A stretch of DNA of 64,000 nt from Neobacillus sp. PS3-40 (GTDB taxonomy: Bacteria; Bacillota; Bacilli; Bacillales; Cytobacillaceae), in contig NZ_CP133266.1 of NCBI RefSeq assembly GCF_030915485.1, positions 1,860,001-1,924,000 of the forward strand. The letters run 5' to 3'. Below the pieces are notes generated by a model. It worked only from the letters and a program-made list of their open reading frames with translations. It did not search any database and was not told the origin of the DNA. The translations under genes were made by a program, and so were the position numbers. Below, one piece after another: positions 1 through 8,883 of this stretch; the stretch's first letter is position 1, and each line of letters opens with the position of its first letter.

Positions 1-1
1 A

Positions 2-1837
2 ACAGTTAGTTATAATTCATCCAATCTAAAAGATGGCCAATATACTGTTGAAATCAGCATAAAAGATAATGCCGGCAATATTCTTAATGAATCATGGTCA
101 TTTACAGTTGCAGAACCTCCTAGCATAAGCCTAGTCAATCCCGTAAATAACAGTGAACAATTACGAGTATCGCAAATATCTGCAGTGATTAATGACAATA
201 CTTCCGTAAACTGGGATTCCGTTAAATTAAAGATTAACAATACTTATATTGACCAAAGTAAATTAACGATCAATAAAGATAATGGCACGTTATCTTATGA
301 CAATATTTTTGCAGATGGAAGCTATACTGCTAGCTTAGAAACAAAGGATTTGTCGGGAAATTTCAATATTTATCCTTGGAGCTTTGTTGTAGATTCAAAC
401 CCGCCTGAACTTACCAGCCTACAATACTTTCAAGATGGTATGAACATTTTAGATGGTAACTTAAAATTTAGTGCTCAATTAAAAGACCTGACAGATATTA
501 ATGTTAATGTGGCACTTTTTTTAGATGGAAATCCTCTCCAAAGAAGCCTTAAATACAAGGGTTATAAAAATTATTATGGGGATTATATCATTACTTCTAG
601 AAAAGAAGCTGTTGTTTCATATGGAGGTATCGTTCCGAATGGCAGTCATACATTAGCATTATATTCTGAGGATAAACTTGGGAATCAAATAACCCGACAA
701 TGGAATTTTACCGTTTCAGCAAAGCCACTCATTTCAAATGAAACACCAAATACGTATGGCGAAAAAAATATGAGGCCTGTCATTTCTGCTATTGTCAAAT
801 CTCCTAACGGAATGATTTCAGGAGAATCGATTGTTTTAATGATTGATGGAGAAAAAGTTAACCATACTTATGACGAAACTTCGGGAATGGTATCCTATAC
901 CCCTTCCGAAGACTTAGAGAATGAAAAATTCCATACTGTTACCTTAACAGTAAAAGATAACACAGATCTCGCTGTAACGAAAGAATGGAAGTTCTATACG
1001 AACACATATCCTGAAATGTCCGACTCCAATATTGAAAATTGTTTAACCTGCCATCAGACCTATCAAACCACAACTAAAAATTTTGAAGATGTTCATCGAA
1101 ACAAATTAAAATTTAACGGGACACATAGTGATAATGACTGCGAAAAATGCCATAACTATATTACTGTTCCTGCTGACTGCCAACAATGTCATAATGCAAG
1201 TGATCCAATCAGTGGGCCTCTTGCCCAGCATGGATCATCACCTTCCATCAAATATCAAGTTAAAAACAATGATACATCCAAGCCTCTCAGGGTTATAGAA
1301 AATCGGGAAATGTGGGATTGTATTATTTGCCATCAACCGGGTTCAGGAATTGGAGGAGGCAGCGTACCATCCCATGATATTCCCGAGTTACACAAGAGCA
1401 CCGGAGATGCTAGTTGCACCACCTGCCATGCTAAATCCTTAACCAGAGAACATGCTCGGGATGGGCGTACAGATCAAAATAATAATGCCATAACTTGCAA
1501 TACATGTCACAAAAGTTCTAATCCTAAAGTTGTAAAAGCAATAGCTGATAAAAATACAGCATGTTCTTCATGCCATACTAACCTTGATCATGAATCATTG
1601 CACACTTCACAGCTTGAAGACAACTGTTCTGGCTGTCATAACAAAGTCTTGAGCACAGAGCATGTTAAAAGAGGTCAAACCTGCGATACCTGCCATAAGA
1701 GCACAGATCAAAAAGTCATTACTGCCATCACAAACAAGGATAAAACATGCTCAGCCTGTCACGAAAATCCAGGGCATGAAGGAAATCATGATGCATGTAC
1801 AAAATGCCATAGTGAGGGTTCATCCTATAATAAGTAA
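2..1837 (+). CDS. Extracellular multiheme cytochrome c with Ig-like repeats, 5' end outside window
   Basis: The frame is open from base 2, so the start lies upstream of the window; 611 residues are visible. Residues 1-340 form about four repeats of roughly 90-100 residues of bacterial Ig-like type, with recurring DG-x-Y/H-T, KD-x-x-GN and W-x-F signatures. Residues 346-610 carry eleven CXXCH heme-attachment motifs (CLTCH, CEKCH, CQQCH, CIICH, CTTCH, CNTCH, CSSCH, CSGCH, CDTCH, CSACH, CTKCH). The last seven sit in a visible internal duplication of a three-heme unit. This architecture is known for surface multiheme cytochromes that pass electrons out of the cell. The export signal must lie upstream. 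No heme lyase or quinol-oxidising partner is in the window, so the electron donor is unknown. Confidence 0.88.
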   Translation, partial: TVSYNSSNLKDGQYTVEISIKDNAGNILNESWSFTVAEPPSISLVNPVNNSEQLRVSQISAVINDNTSVNWDSVKLKINNTYIDQSKLTINKDNGTLSYDNIFADGSYTASLETKDLSGNFNIYPWSFVVDSNPPELTSLQYFQDGMNILDGNLKFSAQLKDLTDINVNVALFLDGNPLQRSLKYKGYKNYYGDYIITSRKEAVVSYGGIVPNGSHTLALYSEDKLGNQITRQWNFTVSAKPLISNETPNTYGEKNMRPVISAIVKSPNGMISGESIVLMIDGEKVNHTYDETSGMVSYTPSEDLENEKFHTVTLTVKDNTDLAVTKEWKFYTNTYPEMSDSNIENCLTCHQTYQTTTKNFEDVHRNKLKFNGTHSDNDCEKCHNYITVPADCQQCHNASDPISGPLAQHGSSPSIKYQVKNNDTSKPLRVIENREMWDCIICHQPGSGIGGGSVPSHDIPELHKSTGDASCTTCHAKSLTREHARDGRTDQNNNAITCNTCHKSSNPKVVKAIADKNTACSSCHTNLDHESLHTSQLEDNCSGCHNKVLSTEHVKRGQTCDTCHKSTDQKVITAITNKDKTCSACHENPGHEGNHDACTKCHSEGSSYNK

Positions 1838-2334
1838 AATATTTATTGATACGAAACCAAGATCATAGATTAATAATCCATTTGTATTTGAAGATATTTT
1901 TTTGGAAAATAGAGATGTCTTATGAATTCCTTAATCGCTACAATTTTAACTTGTATAATCGATTTGGTAAGGGCAATTTTGCTCTTACCATTTTTTTCGC
2001 CTAAAACTCTAATTTAATTGAAATATAGTTTTCTAGCCCATACTCCTTAAAGCTAATTTTGATAAATTCTTGGGTCAAATTCCACCTGTGAAAATAAGTT
2101 TAAAAAAGCAATAAAAATCGTCAAATTCTTAGTTAGTTGAGAAGGAATAATTTACAAGGTAAAGAAAACGAATGTACATATTTCTGTTACTGCAATGTCA
2201 AAAGAGTTATGAATTTTAGACGTTTTTTGCGTTCATACTGCGGGTAAAATTGGACTACAATAAATATATATTCATAGTAATTAACGTAAAAGTTAGACAA
2301 TAGTTTTAAAGCAAAGAAAAGAGATGACTCTTTT
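1838..2334. other. Intergenic region between two cytochrome genes
   Basis: About 500 AT-rich bases without a supportable gene. It holds the terminator at 1965-1997. It also holds one isolated copy of the GCGGGTAAAA motif (2240-2249), the reverse complement of the unit of the array at 33.5 kb. The promoter of the next gene must lie here, but I cannot place it with confidence. Confidence 0.5.
1965..1997 (+). terminator. Rho-independent terminator
   Basis: A ten-base stem (TGGTAAGGGC / GCTCTTACCA, one wobble) around a six-base loop is followed by seven T. It lies about 130 bases after the first cytochrome gene. Confidence 0.8.
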
Positions 2335-3628
2335 ATGAAACGAACAAATTATATAAGACACCTTACAGTATACCTTTTTATATTAATCATTTTTTTGTGT
2401 TCTTTCTTGTATCCTTTTCCATCTGATATTGATCAAGCTGCAGAAACATCCTTTAGTTTTGAGGTTACAAATCCAACCGTTAATGAGAATTTTAAAAATA
2501 AAAATCTCCAATTTTCTGGAACCTACACATTAGATACAAATACTGACCCTAATGCAAAATTATCTGTAACGATCACGGATACTACCGATCCAACAAATCC
2601 TGTGGTTATCCCCTCAGATACGATGATTATTTCTGATAATGCATGGTCATTTAGTAAAGATTTCACTGATGGGCATTAGGCGGAAACTTTATAAAAGATA
2701 AAACAAAAAGCCCAGTTGACCAAGATAATACAGTTAATTATTGTATGGCTTGCCATGATGGAACGACTGCTACAAGAGTCGAGACAGGTGAAACAATGAG
2801 AATTGCTTCAAAAGTAGATAATATGGATGTATCAACAAGTTCAAAACACGATGAATTTCTTGATTCCAAACATCTAGCCAATCAAGGATCCTGTTCCTCT
2901 TGTCATGATCCGCATTTGCTTTGGACAAAAGATAATCCTAATATGTTAAAGGATCACTTTGTTTTGATCATACGGGCATTGAGGGCGCTCCCCAAGACCC
3001 AGCCGAAATTGATAGAGATAATACGCTATGTGAAAATTGCCATGATGATAAAACTGGAATGTATGAGGATTCTGCTGGAGTAACGTACGACATTTTCCAT
3101 TACAGAAAAAGTACAACTAGATTAGGAGATATTTCAGATAATGAGTTATGCCTCCGTTGTCATAATGCAGATAAGGTTCAAAAAGGTGAAGTTCAATCAG
3201 ATATTCAACCCTTATATATAAAAACCAGTTCAAAACATAACTTTGCAGCCCTTGATGGCAGTAATGTAACTGGTCCATTACCTTGTGCTGAATGTCATGA
3301 AACACATAGTTCTAGCAATATTAAATTATTAAAAAATAAGTTAGGTCAAGAAAATCAAGATGGTGATTTTTCTGCCCCCTCAGGTGGATGGAATAATGAT
3401 GCAGAAAAACAATTCTGCATGAAATGCCATAATGGTACTACCGCTGTTTATGGTGTTGTAGGAATAGCAGTTGATGATAATCATGACTTAGTTAATGACC
3501 CTAATTACCCTAATGATCTAACCAAAAAAATACATTTAGCTTGTTCAAAATGCCATGGTGGTACATCACAATCATTTATCGAAGCGGCCCATGCTCCACA
3601 GGCATCAACGGAATCTCCGTCACCATAA
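2335..3628 (+). pseudogene. Second multiheme cytochrome c gene, interrupted by two frameshifts
   Basis: Three overlapping open segments in frames 1, 0 and 2 (2335-2679, about 2673-2965, about 2966-3628) read as one protein. It has an N-terminal signal/membrane segment (residues 10-28), one Ig-like domain, then seven CXXCH motifs (CMACH, CSSCH, CENCH, CLRCH, CAECH, CMKCH, CSKCH). Both frame changes have the sign of a one-base loss and both fall at homopolymers: GGG at 2671-2673 and TTTT at 2962-2965. Restoring one G and one T gives an uninterrupted reading. The first break may hide a larger deletion, because the Ig-like domain ends abruptly there. This is either a decaying gene or sequencing error. 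The ribosome binding site is weak (AAGAGATGA). The protein is a paralogue-type neighbour of the upstream cytochrome, not a fragment of it. Confidence 0.82.
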
Positions 3629-3631
3629 AGA

Positions 3632-3660
3632 AACGAGAGGAATTTACCTCTCGTTTTTAT
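3632..3660 (+). terminator. Rho-independent terminator after the broken cytochrome
   Basis: A nine-base perfect stem AACGAGAGG / CCTCTCGTT with a six-base loop is followed by a T-rich tail, directly after the stop codon. Confidence 0.85.
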
Positions 3661-3805
3661 TTATATTCCAATATTAACGAATACTAAGTCAATATTCTTC
3701 CTTTGATTCAATGATTTTGCTGAATGTCCTTTATCCTTAAATCAATTCTTTTTTATCCATCTAAAATACAAAAAAAATGTATCCATCCTATCTCTATTTT
3801 TCGCG

Positions 3806-3840
3806 AAAAAAAAAAACTGAGAAGGCTCATCCCTCTCAGT
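3806..3840 (-). terminator. Rho-independent terminator of the SEC-C gene
   Basis: On the minus strand ACTGAGA pairs with TCTCAGT across an eleven-base loop and is followed by about ten T. It begins two bases after the stop codon of the SEC-C/TPR gene. Confidence 0.85.
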
Positions 3841-3841
3841 T

Positions 3842-5794
3842 TCATTTGTTTTTCACCCAATCATTGAGTCCATCAATCTTCCTCCACAGATGCAAATGCC
3901 CAAAAGCATAAATAATCGCCTCATTCTCATCTCCCCACCCGTAATAATCTGGCTGTTGATCTGGAACTCGTTTTTTCCCTGTAAGAAAGGCAATCACATA
4001 CTTGTTCTGTTTCTTCGCTGCTTTTAATAAAGTTGCTGCTTTTGAAGTGAATCCTTTTTCAAGTAACTCAAGCAAAACCTTATTGTATAAGCCTTGGGCT
4101 GTCCCTTCATCATGCTGCTTAAGCAGGCTTTGCGCCTTTTTCAATTCTCCTTGATCAACATAAGCAACGAACAAAAAGTCACGAACTCCTTGGTTGTCGT
4201 TTGGATTCAGTTCAAGCAGCTCTTCGTAGTGCTTTGTTGCCTCGTTTATTTTTCCTATATTGTACAAGGCCTCGGCATAATAAAGTTTTGCCCGCATAAA
4301 CGGTCTTGTCTCGATTAGTCCCCAGAAATGGCCTTTGTTTTTCATAAAAAAGGCTTTACCCAATTCCTTTTGCCCTAGCAACATTCCTTTTTCATACATT
4401 TTGGCAGCTTTTTCAACGCTACCCGCCACCTCCGCAAGGATATTATAGGCATCTACACAATCCGAATTTAGTTTTAGAGCCTCTTCAGCAAGCTTGTAGC
4501 GCTGTTTCCCCACTGCTTCAAAGGCATCATAAATTAAATCTTGGGCGCGCTCTTCGTTACCCTTCGGAAGTACTTTTTGAGGAGCATTTAGCCGTTGATT
4601 TAAAAATTGATTGATTTCATCGATGCTTTCAAAGTTTTCCCCCTGAAGTTCTGTGATTGCCTCCTGCATAGCCCTCTCCGTCACCATTGGTCCCTGTTGA
4701 GGATTGAATTGGACAACGGGGGCTTTGACACCATTTGGAGCATCATAAAAGCTCCTTAGGAGATCCGTTATTTCATCAGACAAAACACTCTCAAGTTCCT
4801 TAAACGCCGATGAAACGGAACCAGCTGAAACCCCGTATTGCTCCCCAAGCTCTTTTTGTGTATAGCTTAATCCCATCGGCACAAGCGTTGTCACTAAATA
4901 ATGAATTGCTGCTGCATAGATGTTGGGATTTTGAATCCTCTTTTCTCTTTTCTGGCAAAATTGGAACCAAAGAATAGTCCCAGTTTCCACTAGCAATTCC
5001 GAATCATCAAGGGTTTCAAATTTATTTTTAAAGATACCTGCCACTTCTTGATAGATGGGCGCTGGCCAGTCCAAGCTATCAAGATCAACGCTTTGGCCCA
5101 CCATTGGAAGTTCACTCAATACCTCAATAAAAAAGTCCGTTAAATACTCCTGCGGTAAATCATACCCAGCGTCGACACTGCTTCTTTCGATAAAATCAAC
5201 CGCTTGTTCAACAGGTATATCAGTCAAATCAAGCGGGCCTGGGAAAAAGACATAGTTCTGATCGTAAGGCAGCAGTAAACCAACAAAGAATGAACCCATT
5301 TCAACAGGAAAATGCTCTGTAACCATATACGCTTCGATGATTTCTGAAGTAAAAACATCCATTACTGAAAGTTTATTATTTTCAACACCGATAATCTTCC
5401 CGGCTATCACCTTTGGATTAACCCATGTTTGTAAAATTCCCCTCAACTTCGGACGCTTAATTCTTCTCCCTTCAATAGCAATAAATTTCTCCAGAATAGT
5501 TTCCCCATCCTCCAACTGTTCAAATAAACTAAACCAGATAGTATGAATCATTTCATAGAATTCTCTACTTTGTTCTTCGGCGATAACCATTACTTCTTGA
5601 AGATCCTCAAAATCTTCTTCAATTTCGACACCATAATGATCCATAGCAAAATAGAGAATTCGCTTTTGCAAATCATCGATTTCACTCTCAATTATATGCG
5701 TGATCGAAATAGCCTCATTTGCCCCACAACACTTCTTAAATTTTTTCCCACTCCCACAAGGACAAGGATCATTCCGACTAACTTTTTCATTCAT
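3842..5794 (-). CDS. SEC-C zinc motif and TPR-repeat protein
   Basis: The 650-residue protein starts with a SEC-C metal-binding motif (C11, C13, C22, C23 in a [13 protein letters not shown] setting), the zinc motif first described at the SecA C terminus. Residues about 308-333 look like a helix-turn-helix ([20 protein letters not shown]). Residues about 420-590 form TPR-like helical pairs ([41 protein letters not shown]). The start is supported by GGAGGGG seven bases upstream. It is the second gene after the small protein at 5837-6190 and ends at its own terminator. Its function is unknown. Domain content suggests a scaffold or chaperone-like role, perhaps with nucleic acid contact; this is inference only. 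Confidence 0.8.
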   Translation of the reverse strand: MNEKVSRNDPCPCGSGKKFKKCCGANEAISITHIIESEIDDLQKRILYFAMDHYGVEIEEDFEDLQEVMVIAEEQSREFYEMIHTIWFSLFEQLEDGETILEKFIAIEGRRIKRPKLRGILQTWVNPKVIAGKIIGVENNKLSVMDVFTSEIIEAYMVTEHFPVEMGSFFVGLLLPYDQNYVFFPGPLDLTDIPVEQAVDFIERSSVDAGYDLPQEYLTDFFIEVLSELPMVGQSVDLDSLDWPAPIYQEVAGIFKNKFETLDDSELLVETGTILWFQFCQKREKRIQNPNIYAAAIHYLVTTLVPMGLSYTQKELGEQYGVSAGSVSSAFKELESVLSDEITDLLRSFYDAPNGVKAPVVQFNPQQGPMVTERAMQEAITELQGENFESIDEINQFLNQRLNAPQKVLPKGNEERAQDLIYDAFEAVGKQRYKLAEEALKLNSDCVDAYNILAEVAGSVEKAAKMYEKGMLLGQKELGKAFFMKNKGHFWGLIETRPFMRAKLYYAEALYNIGKINEATKHYEELLELNPNDNQGVRDFLFVAYVDQGELKKAQSLLKQHDEGTAQGLYNKVLLELLEKGFTSKAATLLKAAKKQNKYVIAFLTGKKRVPDQQPDYYGWGDENEAIIYAFGHLHLWRKIDGLNDWVKNK

Positions 5795-5836
5795 TTTGCA
5801 ACCCCTCCAACCATTCCTCTTTTTCTCTTTCCCTTA

Positions 5837-6190
5837 TTAATATTCCAAGGCAAACCACTCATCACGAATACCTAATTCCAAAAGGGTATCTTTGAATCTA
5901 CGAAACGGTTTAGACTTTCTCAATGCTTGAAATAGCATATTACTTTTTCGATCATCATCAACACTATCCGCAAACTGTTCCATCAACCGAAAAGACTCAA
6001 AAGTTGAAATTAAAGGAATCAGTTCATACCGTTCACAATTTTCCTCATCATCCCAGTCAATCTCCGACTCAGCCGTTTCATCATCTTCCCAATCGTAAAC
6101 AATTGGCTTCTCTTTCACATCATAATAAGCTTCATCCATATCGTTCAATAAATAGGTATCAATCAATTGGTCTAGTAGATTTAGATTCAC
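5837..6190 (-). CDS. Small acidic protein of unknown function
   Basis: 117 residues with a strongly acidic middle segment (WEDDETAESEIDWDDEENCE) and a helical C terminus (FESFRLMEQFADSV, RRFKDTLLELGI). I do not recognise the family; it looks like a UPF0158-type acidic protein but this is not certain. It lies 42 bases upstream of the SEC-C/TPR gene on the same strand, so the two are probably co-transcribed. No signal peptide or membrane segment is visible, so a cytoplasmic location is likely. Confidence 0.7.
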   Translation of the reverse strand: MNLNLLDQLIDTYLLNDMDEAYYDVKEKPIVYDWEDDETAESEIDWDDEENCERYELIPLISTFESFRLMEQFADSVDDDRKSNMLFQALRKSKPFRRFKDTLLELGIRDEWFALEY

Positions 6191-6322
6191 ACAACTTCAT
6201 TCCTTTATATAGTAGCATTTTTGACAGATTCATATGAAATAATACGCTGTTTTGGGGTTATGAAAAAACTTTATGAGGAGCATTTTAAAGAGGTTGGGGG
6301 GAAAATTGGAGAATTCAAATTA

Positions 6323-6358
6323 AAAAGGGTATGATTCATAATTCCATTCGAATCATTC
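6323..6358 (-). terminator. Possible minus-strand terminator
   Basis: On the minus strand AATGATTC pairs with GAATCAT(A) across a twelve-base loop and is followed by ACCCTTTTTAA. It lies just after the stop of the doubtful ORF at 6362-6640. Confidence 0.4.
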
Positions 6359-6361
6359 CCG

Positions 6362-6640
6362 CTATGGCTCAGGAAAAATATCACTCATTTTAATCTCAAA
6401 TTCCAGAAAAACATTCGAATTGAATACGTCTTTTTCATTATAAATTTTTGGTATTGCAAACTTTCTACTTTCTTCAAGGATATACTGCTCTACAACCTTC
6501 TCATTGGGGTAAATTATGAGAACTTTTTTAGGCGAAGAATGACACTCTTTATACGAAAAATGAAGCATTTTATACGAAGATTCCCCTTCTTTATTCGAGG
6601 AAAAATCTTTCAAATAAACTCCAAACAACAAAATAAACAC
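6362..6640 (-). CDS. Doubtful 92-residue ORF built partly of heptapeptide repeats
   Basis: The reading frame begins at a GTG inside the T-tract of the hpf terminator, which argues against the annotated start. A TTG 33 bases further in (after GGAG) is the only other candidate start. Residues about 13-40 are four heptapeptides of the kind SSYKMLH / FSYKECH that simply translate a 21-bp-phased DNA motif array. The remainder looks protein-like (VLIIYPNEKVVEQYILEES) and ends before a terminator-like hairpin. It could be a real short gene whose 5' part was overrun by the array, or a chance ORF. I favour the latter slightly. Confidence 0.25.
   Translation of the reverse strand: MFILLFGVYLKDFSSNKEGESSYKMLHFSYKECHSSPKKVLIIYPNEKVVEQYILEESRKFAIPKIYNEKDVFNSNVFLEFEIKMSDIFPEP
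6527..6599. repeat. 21-bp-phased array of TTTATACGAA-type motifs
   Basis: Four ten-base units start at 6527 (TTTAGGCGAA), 6548 (TTTATACGAA), 6569 (TTTATACGAA) and 6590 (TTTATTCGAG). Spacing is exactly 21 bases each time, with unrelated sequence between units. The conserved core is TTTAnnCGAA. Twenty-one bases is two helical turns, so all units face the same side of the DNA. Confidence 0.75.
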
Positions 6641-6668
6641 AGCCCCAATTCAGAATCGGAGCTGCGTT
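6631..6668 (-). terminator. Rho-independent terminator of hpf
   Basis: On the minus strand CGCAGCTCC pairs with GGGGCTGTG around an eleven-base loop, followed by TTTATTTTG. It lies about 55 bases after the hpf stop codon. Confidence 0.75.
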
Positions 6669-6721
6669 TTAAAATACAGAACTCGAACATTTAGTGCTCA
6701 AGTCCTGTAAATATCTCACTA

Positions 6722-7273
6722 TTAATGTGCTTCAATTAAGCCGTAGCGGCCATCTTTACGTTTGTACACTACATTTGTTTGGTGAGTGTTAGCGTTTGTG
6801 AAAACGTAGAAGTTGTGGCCTAGCATGTTCATTTGCAGAATCGCTTCTTCACTATCCATTGGTTTAAGGTCGAAGCGCTTTGTACGCACTAACTCTAAAT
6901 CATCCTCTTCAAACTCATGCGAATCGGAACTTTCTACAGAAGTTGTGAACATATTAACAAAATCGCCTTTTTCACGGAATTTACGGTTTACCTTTGTTTT
7001 ATGCTTGCGGATTTGACGTTCAAGCTTGTCAATGATCAAATCGATCCCTGCATACATATCATCATTAGTTTCCTCAGCACGTAACACAAGCTGTGGAAGT
7101 GGAATTGTTACTTCTACTTTTGAAGTTTTATCTTGATTAAATCTCAAATTCACATTCACGTTTGCCTCAGGCGTTTCAGTAAAATAACGCTCCAATTTAG
7201 CAACTTTCTTCTCTACATACTCTCGAATTGCTGGAGTTACCTCAATGTTTTCACCTCGAACGTTATAATTCAT
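6722..7273 (-). CDS. hpf: Long-form ribosome hibernation promoting factor
   Basis: 183 residues, usual length for long HPF (YvyD in B. subtilis). Residues 1-100 are the RaiA/HPF domain that binds the small subunit near the decoding centre (MNYNVRGENIEVTPAIREYV, ending in the KLERQIRKHK helix). Residues about 125-183 are the C-terminal dimerisation domain (LVRTKRFDLKPMDSEEAILQ) that joins two 70S ribosomes into 100S particles. I chose the ATG at 7273 because AAAAGGAGGAG lies seven bases upstream; the frame extends 13 codons further without a ribosome binding site. It follows the fliST unit, as in B. subtilis. Stress and stationary-phase control (sigma-B, sigma-H) is known for the family, but I could not place a promoter firmly. 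Confidence 0.96.
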   Translation of the reverse strand: MNYNVRGENIEVTPAIREYVEKKVAKLERYFTETPEANVNVNLRFNQDKTSKVEVTIPLPQLVLRAEETNDDMYAGIDLIIDKLERQIRKHKTKVNRKFREKGDFVNMFTTSVESSDSHEFEEDDLELVRTKRFDLKPMDSEEAILQMNMLGHNFYVFTNANTHQTNVVYKRKDGRYGLIEAH

Positions 7274-7552
7274 AAGTGAACTCCTCCTTTTGATAAGACT
7301 ATGTATATACATTCTATTTTACCCAACCATATTCCTGCTAATCCTCTTAAAAACTTTGTCGAATTTTTGACAATAACACAGGGAGAATAGTGACAAACTT
7401 CGACAAGGCTATTAAACCCAAGTGGAGAAGGTTCCCGAACACCCAAATAGCCAACAATAGGTCAAACTTTGACCATAGGATTTATATGTTTTTAAAGTAG
7501 GTGGGATACTAATTTATTATATGAGATCCCGTCTTATTTTATACAAAGACAC

Positions 7553-7577
7553 AAAAACCGCCCTTCCAGACGGCTTT
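7553..7577 (-). terminator. Rho-independent terminator after fliT
   Basis: On the minus strand AAAGCCGTC pairs with GGGCGGTTT (two G-U pairs) around a short loop and runs into TTTTT. It separates the flaG-fliS-fliT unit from hpf. Confidence 0.75.
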
Positions 7578-7582
7578 ATTAG

Positions 7583-7930
7583 TTAATTTTTCTTATCGTA
7601 AAATACCCCACCCGATGAAATGTTCTCATATGGGTTTGTATATTTTTGATTTGATTCCTTTTTTGCGTGTAAATCTTTAATATCCTTTTGAATCAATAAT
7701 TTTTCACGTTCAAGAAGCAGTGTAAGCTTTTTATTCAAATCAACTAAATGCTTTCCCAATTCCATTTCTTGATCCGTATAAGGCTCAGAAAGTACATTTA
7801 TTTCTTTTTCCCGCTTCTCCAAAAGGTCGTTAATAACTTTGATCTTCTCATCACGATCTACTTCAGGCTTATTTTCGAGTAAATCAAGAAGTTCGACAGT
7901 ATAATCATAAATGGCTTGAACTTTGTTCAC
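7583..7930 (-). CDS. fliT: FliT-like flagellar chaperone
   Basis: 115 mostly helical, charged residues (ELLDLLENKPEVDRDEKIKV; KKLTLLLEREKLLIQKDIKD), the size of B. subtilis FliT. FliT proteins bind the filament-cap protein FliD in the cytoplasm and keep it export-competent. The assignment rests mainly on position and helical pattern, since FliT is poorly conserved. It starts with GTG, and that GTG overlaps the TAG stop of fliS by one base, so translation is probably coupled. It ends at a terminator 5 bases later. Confidence 0.85.
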   Translation of the reverse strand: MNKVQAIYDYTVELLDLLENKPEVDRDEKIKVINDLLEKREKEINVLSEPYTDQEMELGKHLVDLNKKLTLLLEREKLLIQKDIKDLHAKKESNQKYTNPYENISSGGVFYDKKN

Positions 7931-8331
7931 TAAGCCTGACCGCCTTGGGCATATTGCTTCTGACGGTTAATTTGAATAACTTGCTTCCACGTATCACGAA
8001 AATCAGCAATAAATTCTTCAACTTCATCAAGGATTGACACATCATTCTTAATATTAGCTTCAATCAGTCTCCTATTTAGATAATCGTATAATGAAAGCAA
8101 ATCTTTAGAAATAGGCTGATCTAAATTCAATGTTACCATCAATTCCTGTATGATTTTTTGTGCCTTCAGAAGGTTCGTATTTTTAACTTCAATATTTTTT
8201 TCCACAATAGCACTTTTTGCTAGACGAATAAATTTCAAGCATCCATTATAAAGCATTAATGTTAACTCGCCCGGAGAGGCCGTGTTAACCGAGTTTTGTT
8301 GGTACGATTGATAGGGATTGTTCATTGCCAT
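7930..8331 (-). CDS. fliS: Flagellin export chaperone FliS
   Basis: 133 residues with the family pattern: N-terminal YQSYQQNSVNTASPGELTLM followed by the LYNGCLKFIRLAK helix and the later DYLNRRLIEANIKND segment. FliS binds the C-terminal D0 helix of flagellin in the cytoplasm and stops early polymerisation before export through the flagellar type III apparatus. In Bacillaceae it also links to FliW/CsrA by competing for Hag. It sits between flaG and fliT, as in B. subtilis. Confidence 0.96.
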   Translation of the reverse strand: MAMNNPYQSYQQNSVNTASPGELTLMLYNGCLKFIRLAKSAIVEKNIEVKNTNLLKAQKIIQELMVTLNLDQPISKDLLSLYDYLNRRLIEANIKNDVSILDEVEEFIADFRDTWKQVIQINRQKQYAQGGQA

Positions 8332-8392
8332 TCATGACACTCCTTAAAAAATTACTGGGCTGGCTTGCAAATTTCTATGTAGCCAGAATACA

Positions 8393-8767
8393 CTATATTT
8401 TTTTATCAACTAGAAGCCCGAGGTGCTCAGCCATATCCGCATACGTATCAAGTAGCTTTTTGGCAGGTATCTCTTTTACAACTTCATTGGTTATATCATC
8501 GACAATAGTTACATAGTACTCATTAAGCTTTTCATGAAGCTTAAATTTAATGGATGTATGTGCAGGCTGTAAGAAATCATTTAACCCCTTAACGATCTCT
8601 TTTACCTTTTCTTTTTTCTTTTGATTAACTTCCTGTGATTGCTTTTTCTCAAATTGATTCGTTGAAGCTGGTTTTTCATCCTCTTTAATTTCTTTTATCC
8701 GTACCCCTTCATTAATTGCAGTTCTTTGCTGTGTAGGAATGCCCGATGTTGAAATACTATCGATCAT
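8393..8767 (-). CDS. flaG: FlaG-family flagellar protein
   Basis: 124 residues. The first 60 are low-complexity and charged. The C-terminal 60 carry the FlaG pattern (LQPAHTSIKFKLHEKLNEYY, VDDITNEVVKEIPAKKLLD, ADMAEHLGLLVDKKI). In B. subtilis this is yvyC. FlaG proteins affect filament length or assembly; the precise activity is not settled. The gene leads the flaG-fliS-fliT unit and has a sigma-D type promoter 33 bases upstream (8801-8827). Confidence 0.92.
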   Translation of the reverse strand: MIDSISTSGIPTQQRTAINEGVRIKEIKEDEKPASTNQFEKKQSQEVNQKKKEKVKEIVKGLNDFLQPAHTSIKFKLHEKLNEYYVTIVDDITNEVVKEIPAKKLLDTYADMAEHLGLLVDKKI

Positions 8768-8800
8768 TTCAATCTCCCCTTGGTTTGTATCTTTATTATA

Positions 8801-8827
8801 ATATCGGATTTAATATGAATTAAGTTA
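8801..8827 (-). promoter_or_regulatory. Sigma-D type promoter of flaG-fliS-fliT
   Basis: Minus-strand TAAC - 15 bases - TCCGATAT, against the known B. subtilis consensus TAAA-N15-GCCGATAT. Spacing is exact. Confidence 0.75.
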
Positions 8828-8849
8828 ATAGTAATACTGTGGGTTAGTG

Positions 8850-8877
8850 AAAAAAACTACAGTACATTCACTGTAGT
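8850..8877 (-). terminator. Rho-independent terminator after the YaaR-family gene
   Basis: A perfect eight-base stem ACTACAGT / ACTGTAGT with a six-base loop is followed by seven T on the minus strand. Confidence 0.9.
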
Positions 8878-8883
8878 CATCCA

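Noticed and set aside
5055-6237. Several + strand ORFs of 66-110 codons opposite the SEC-C and acidic-protein genes
   Set aside because: They are antisense shadows of well-supported genes, without ribosome binding sites or recognisable domains.
7503-7534. GGGAT...ATCCC inverted repeat upstream of hpf
   Set aside because: Five pairs with a long loop and no T-tract; too weak to call.
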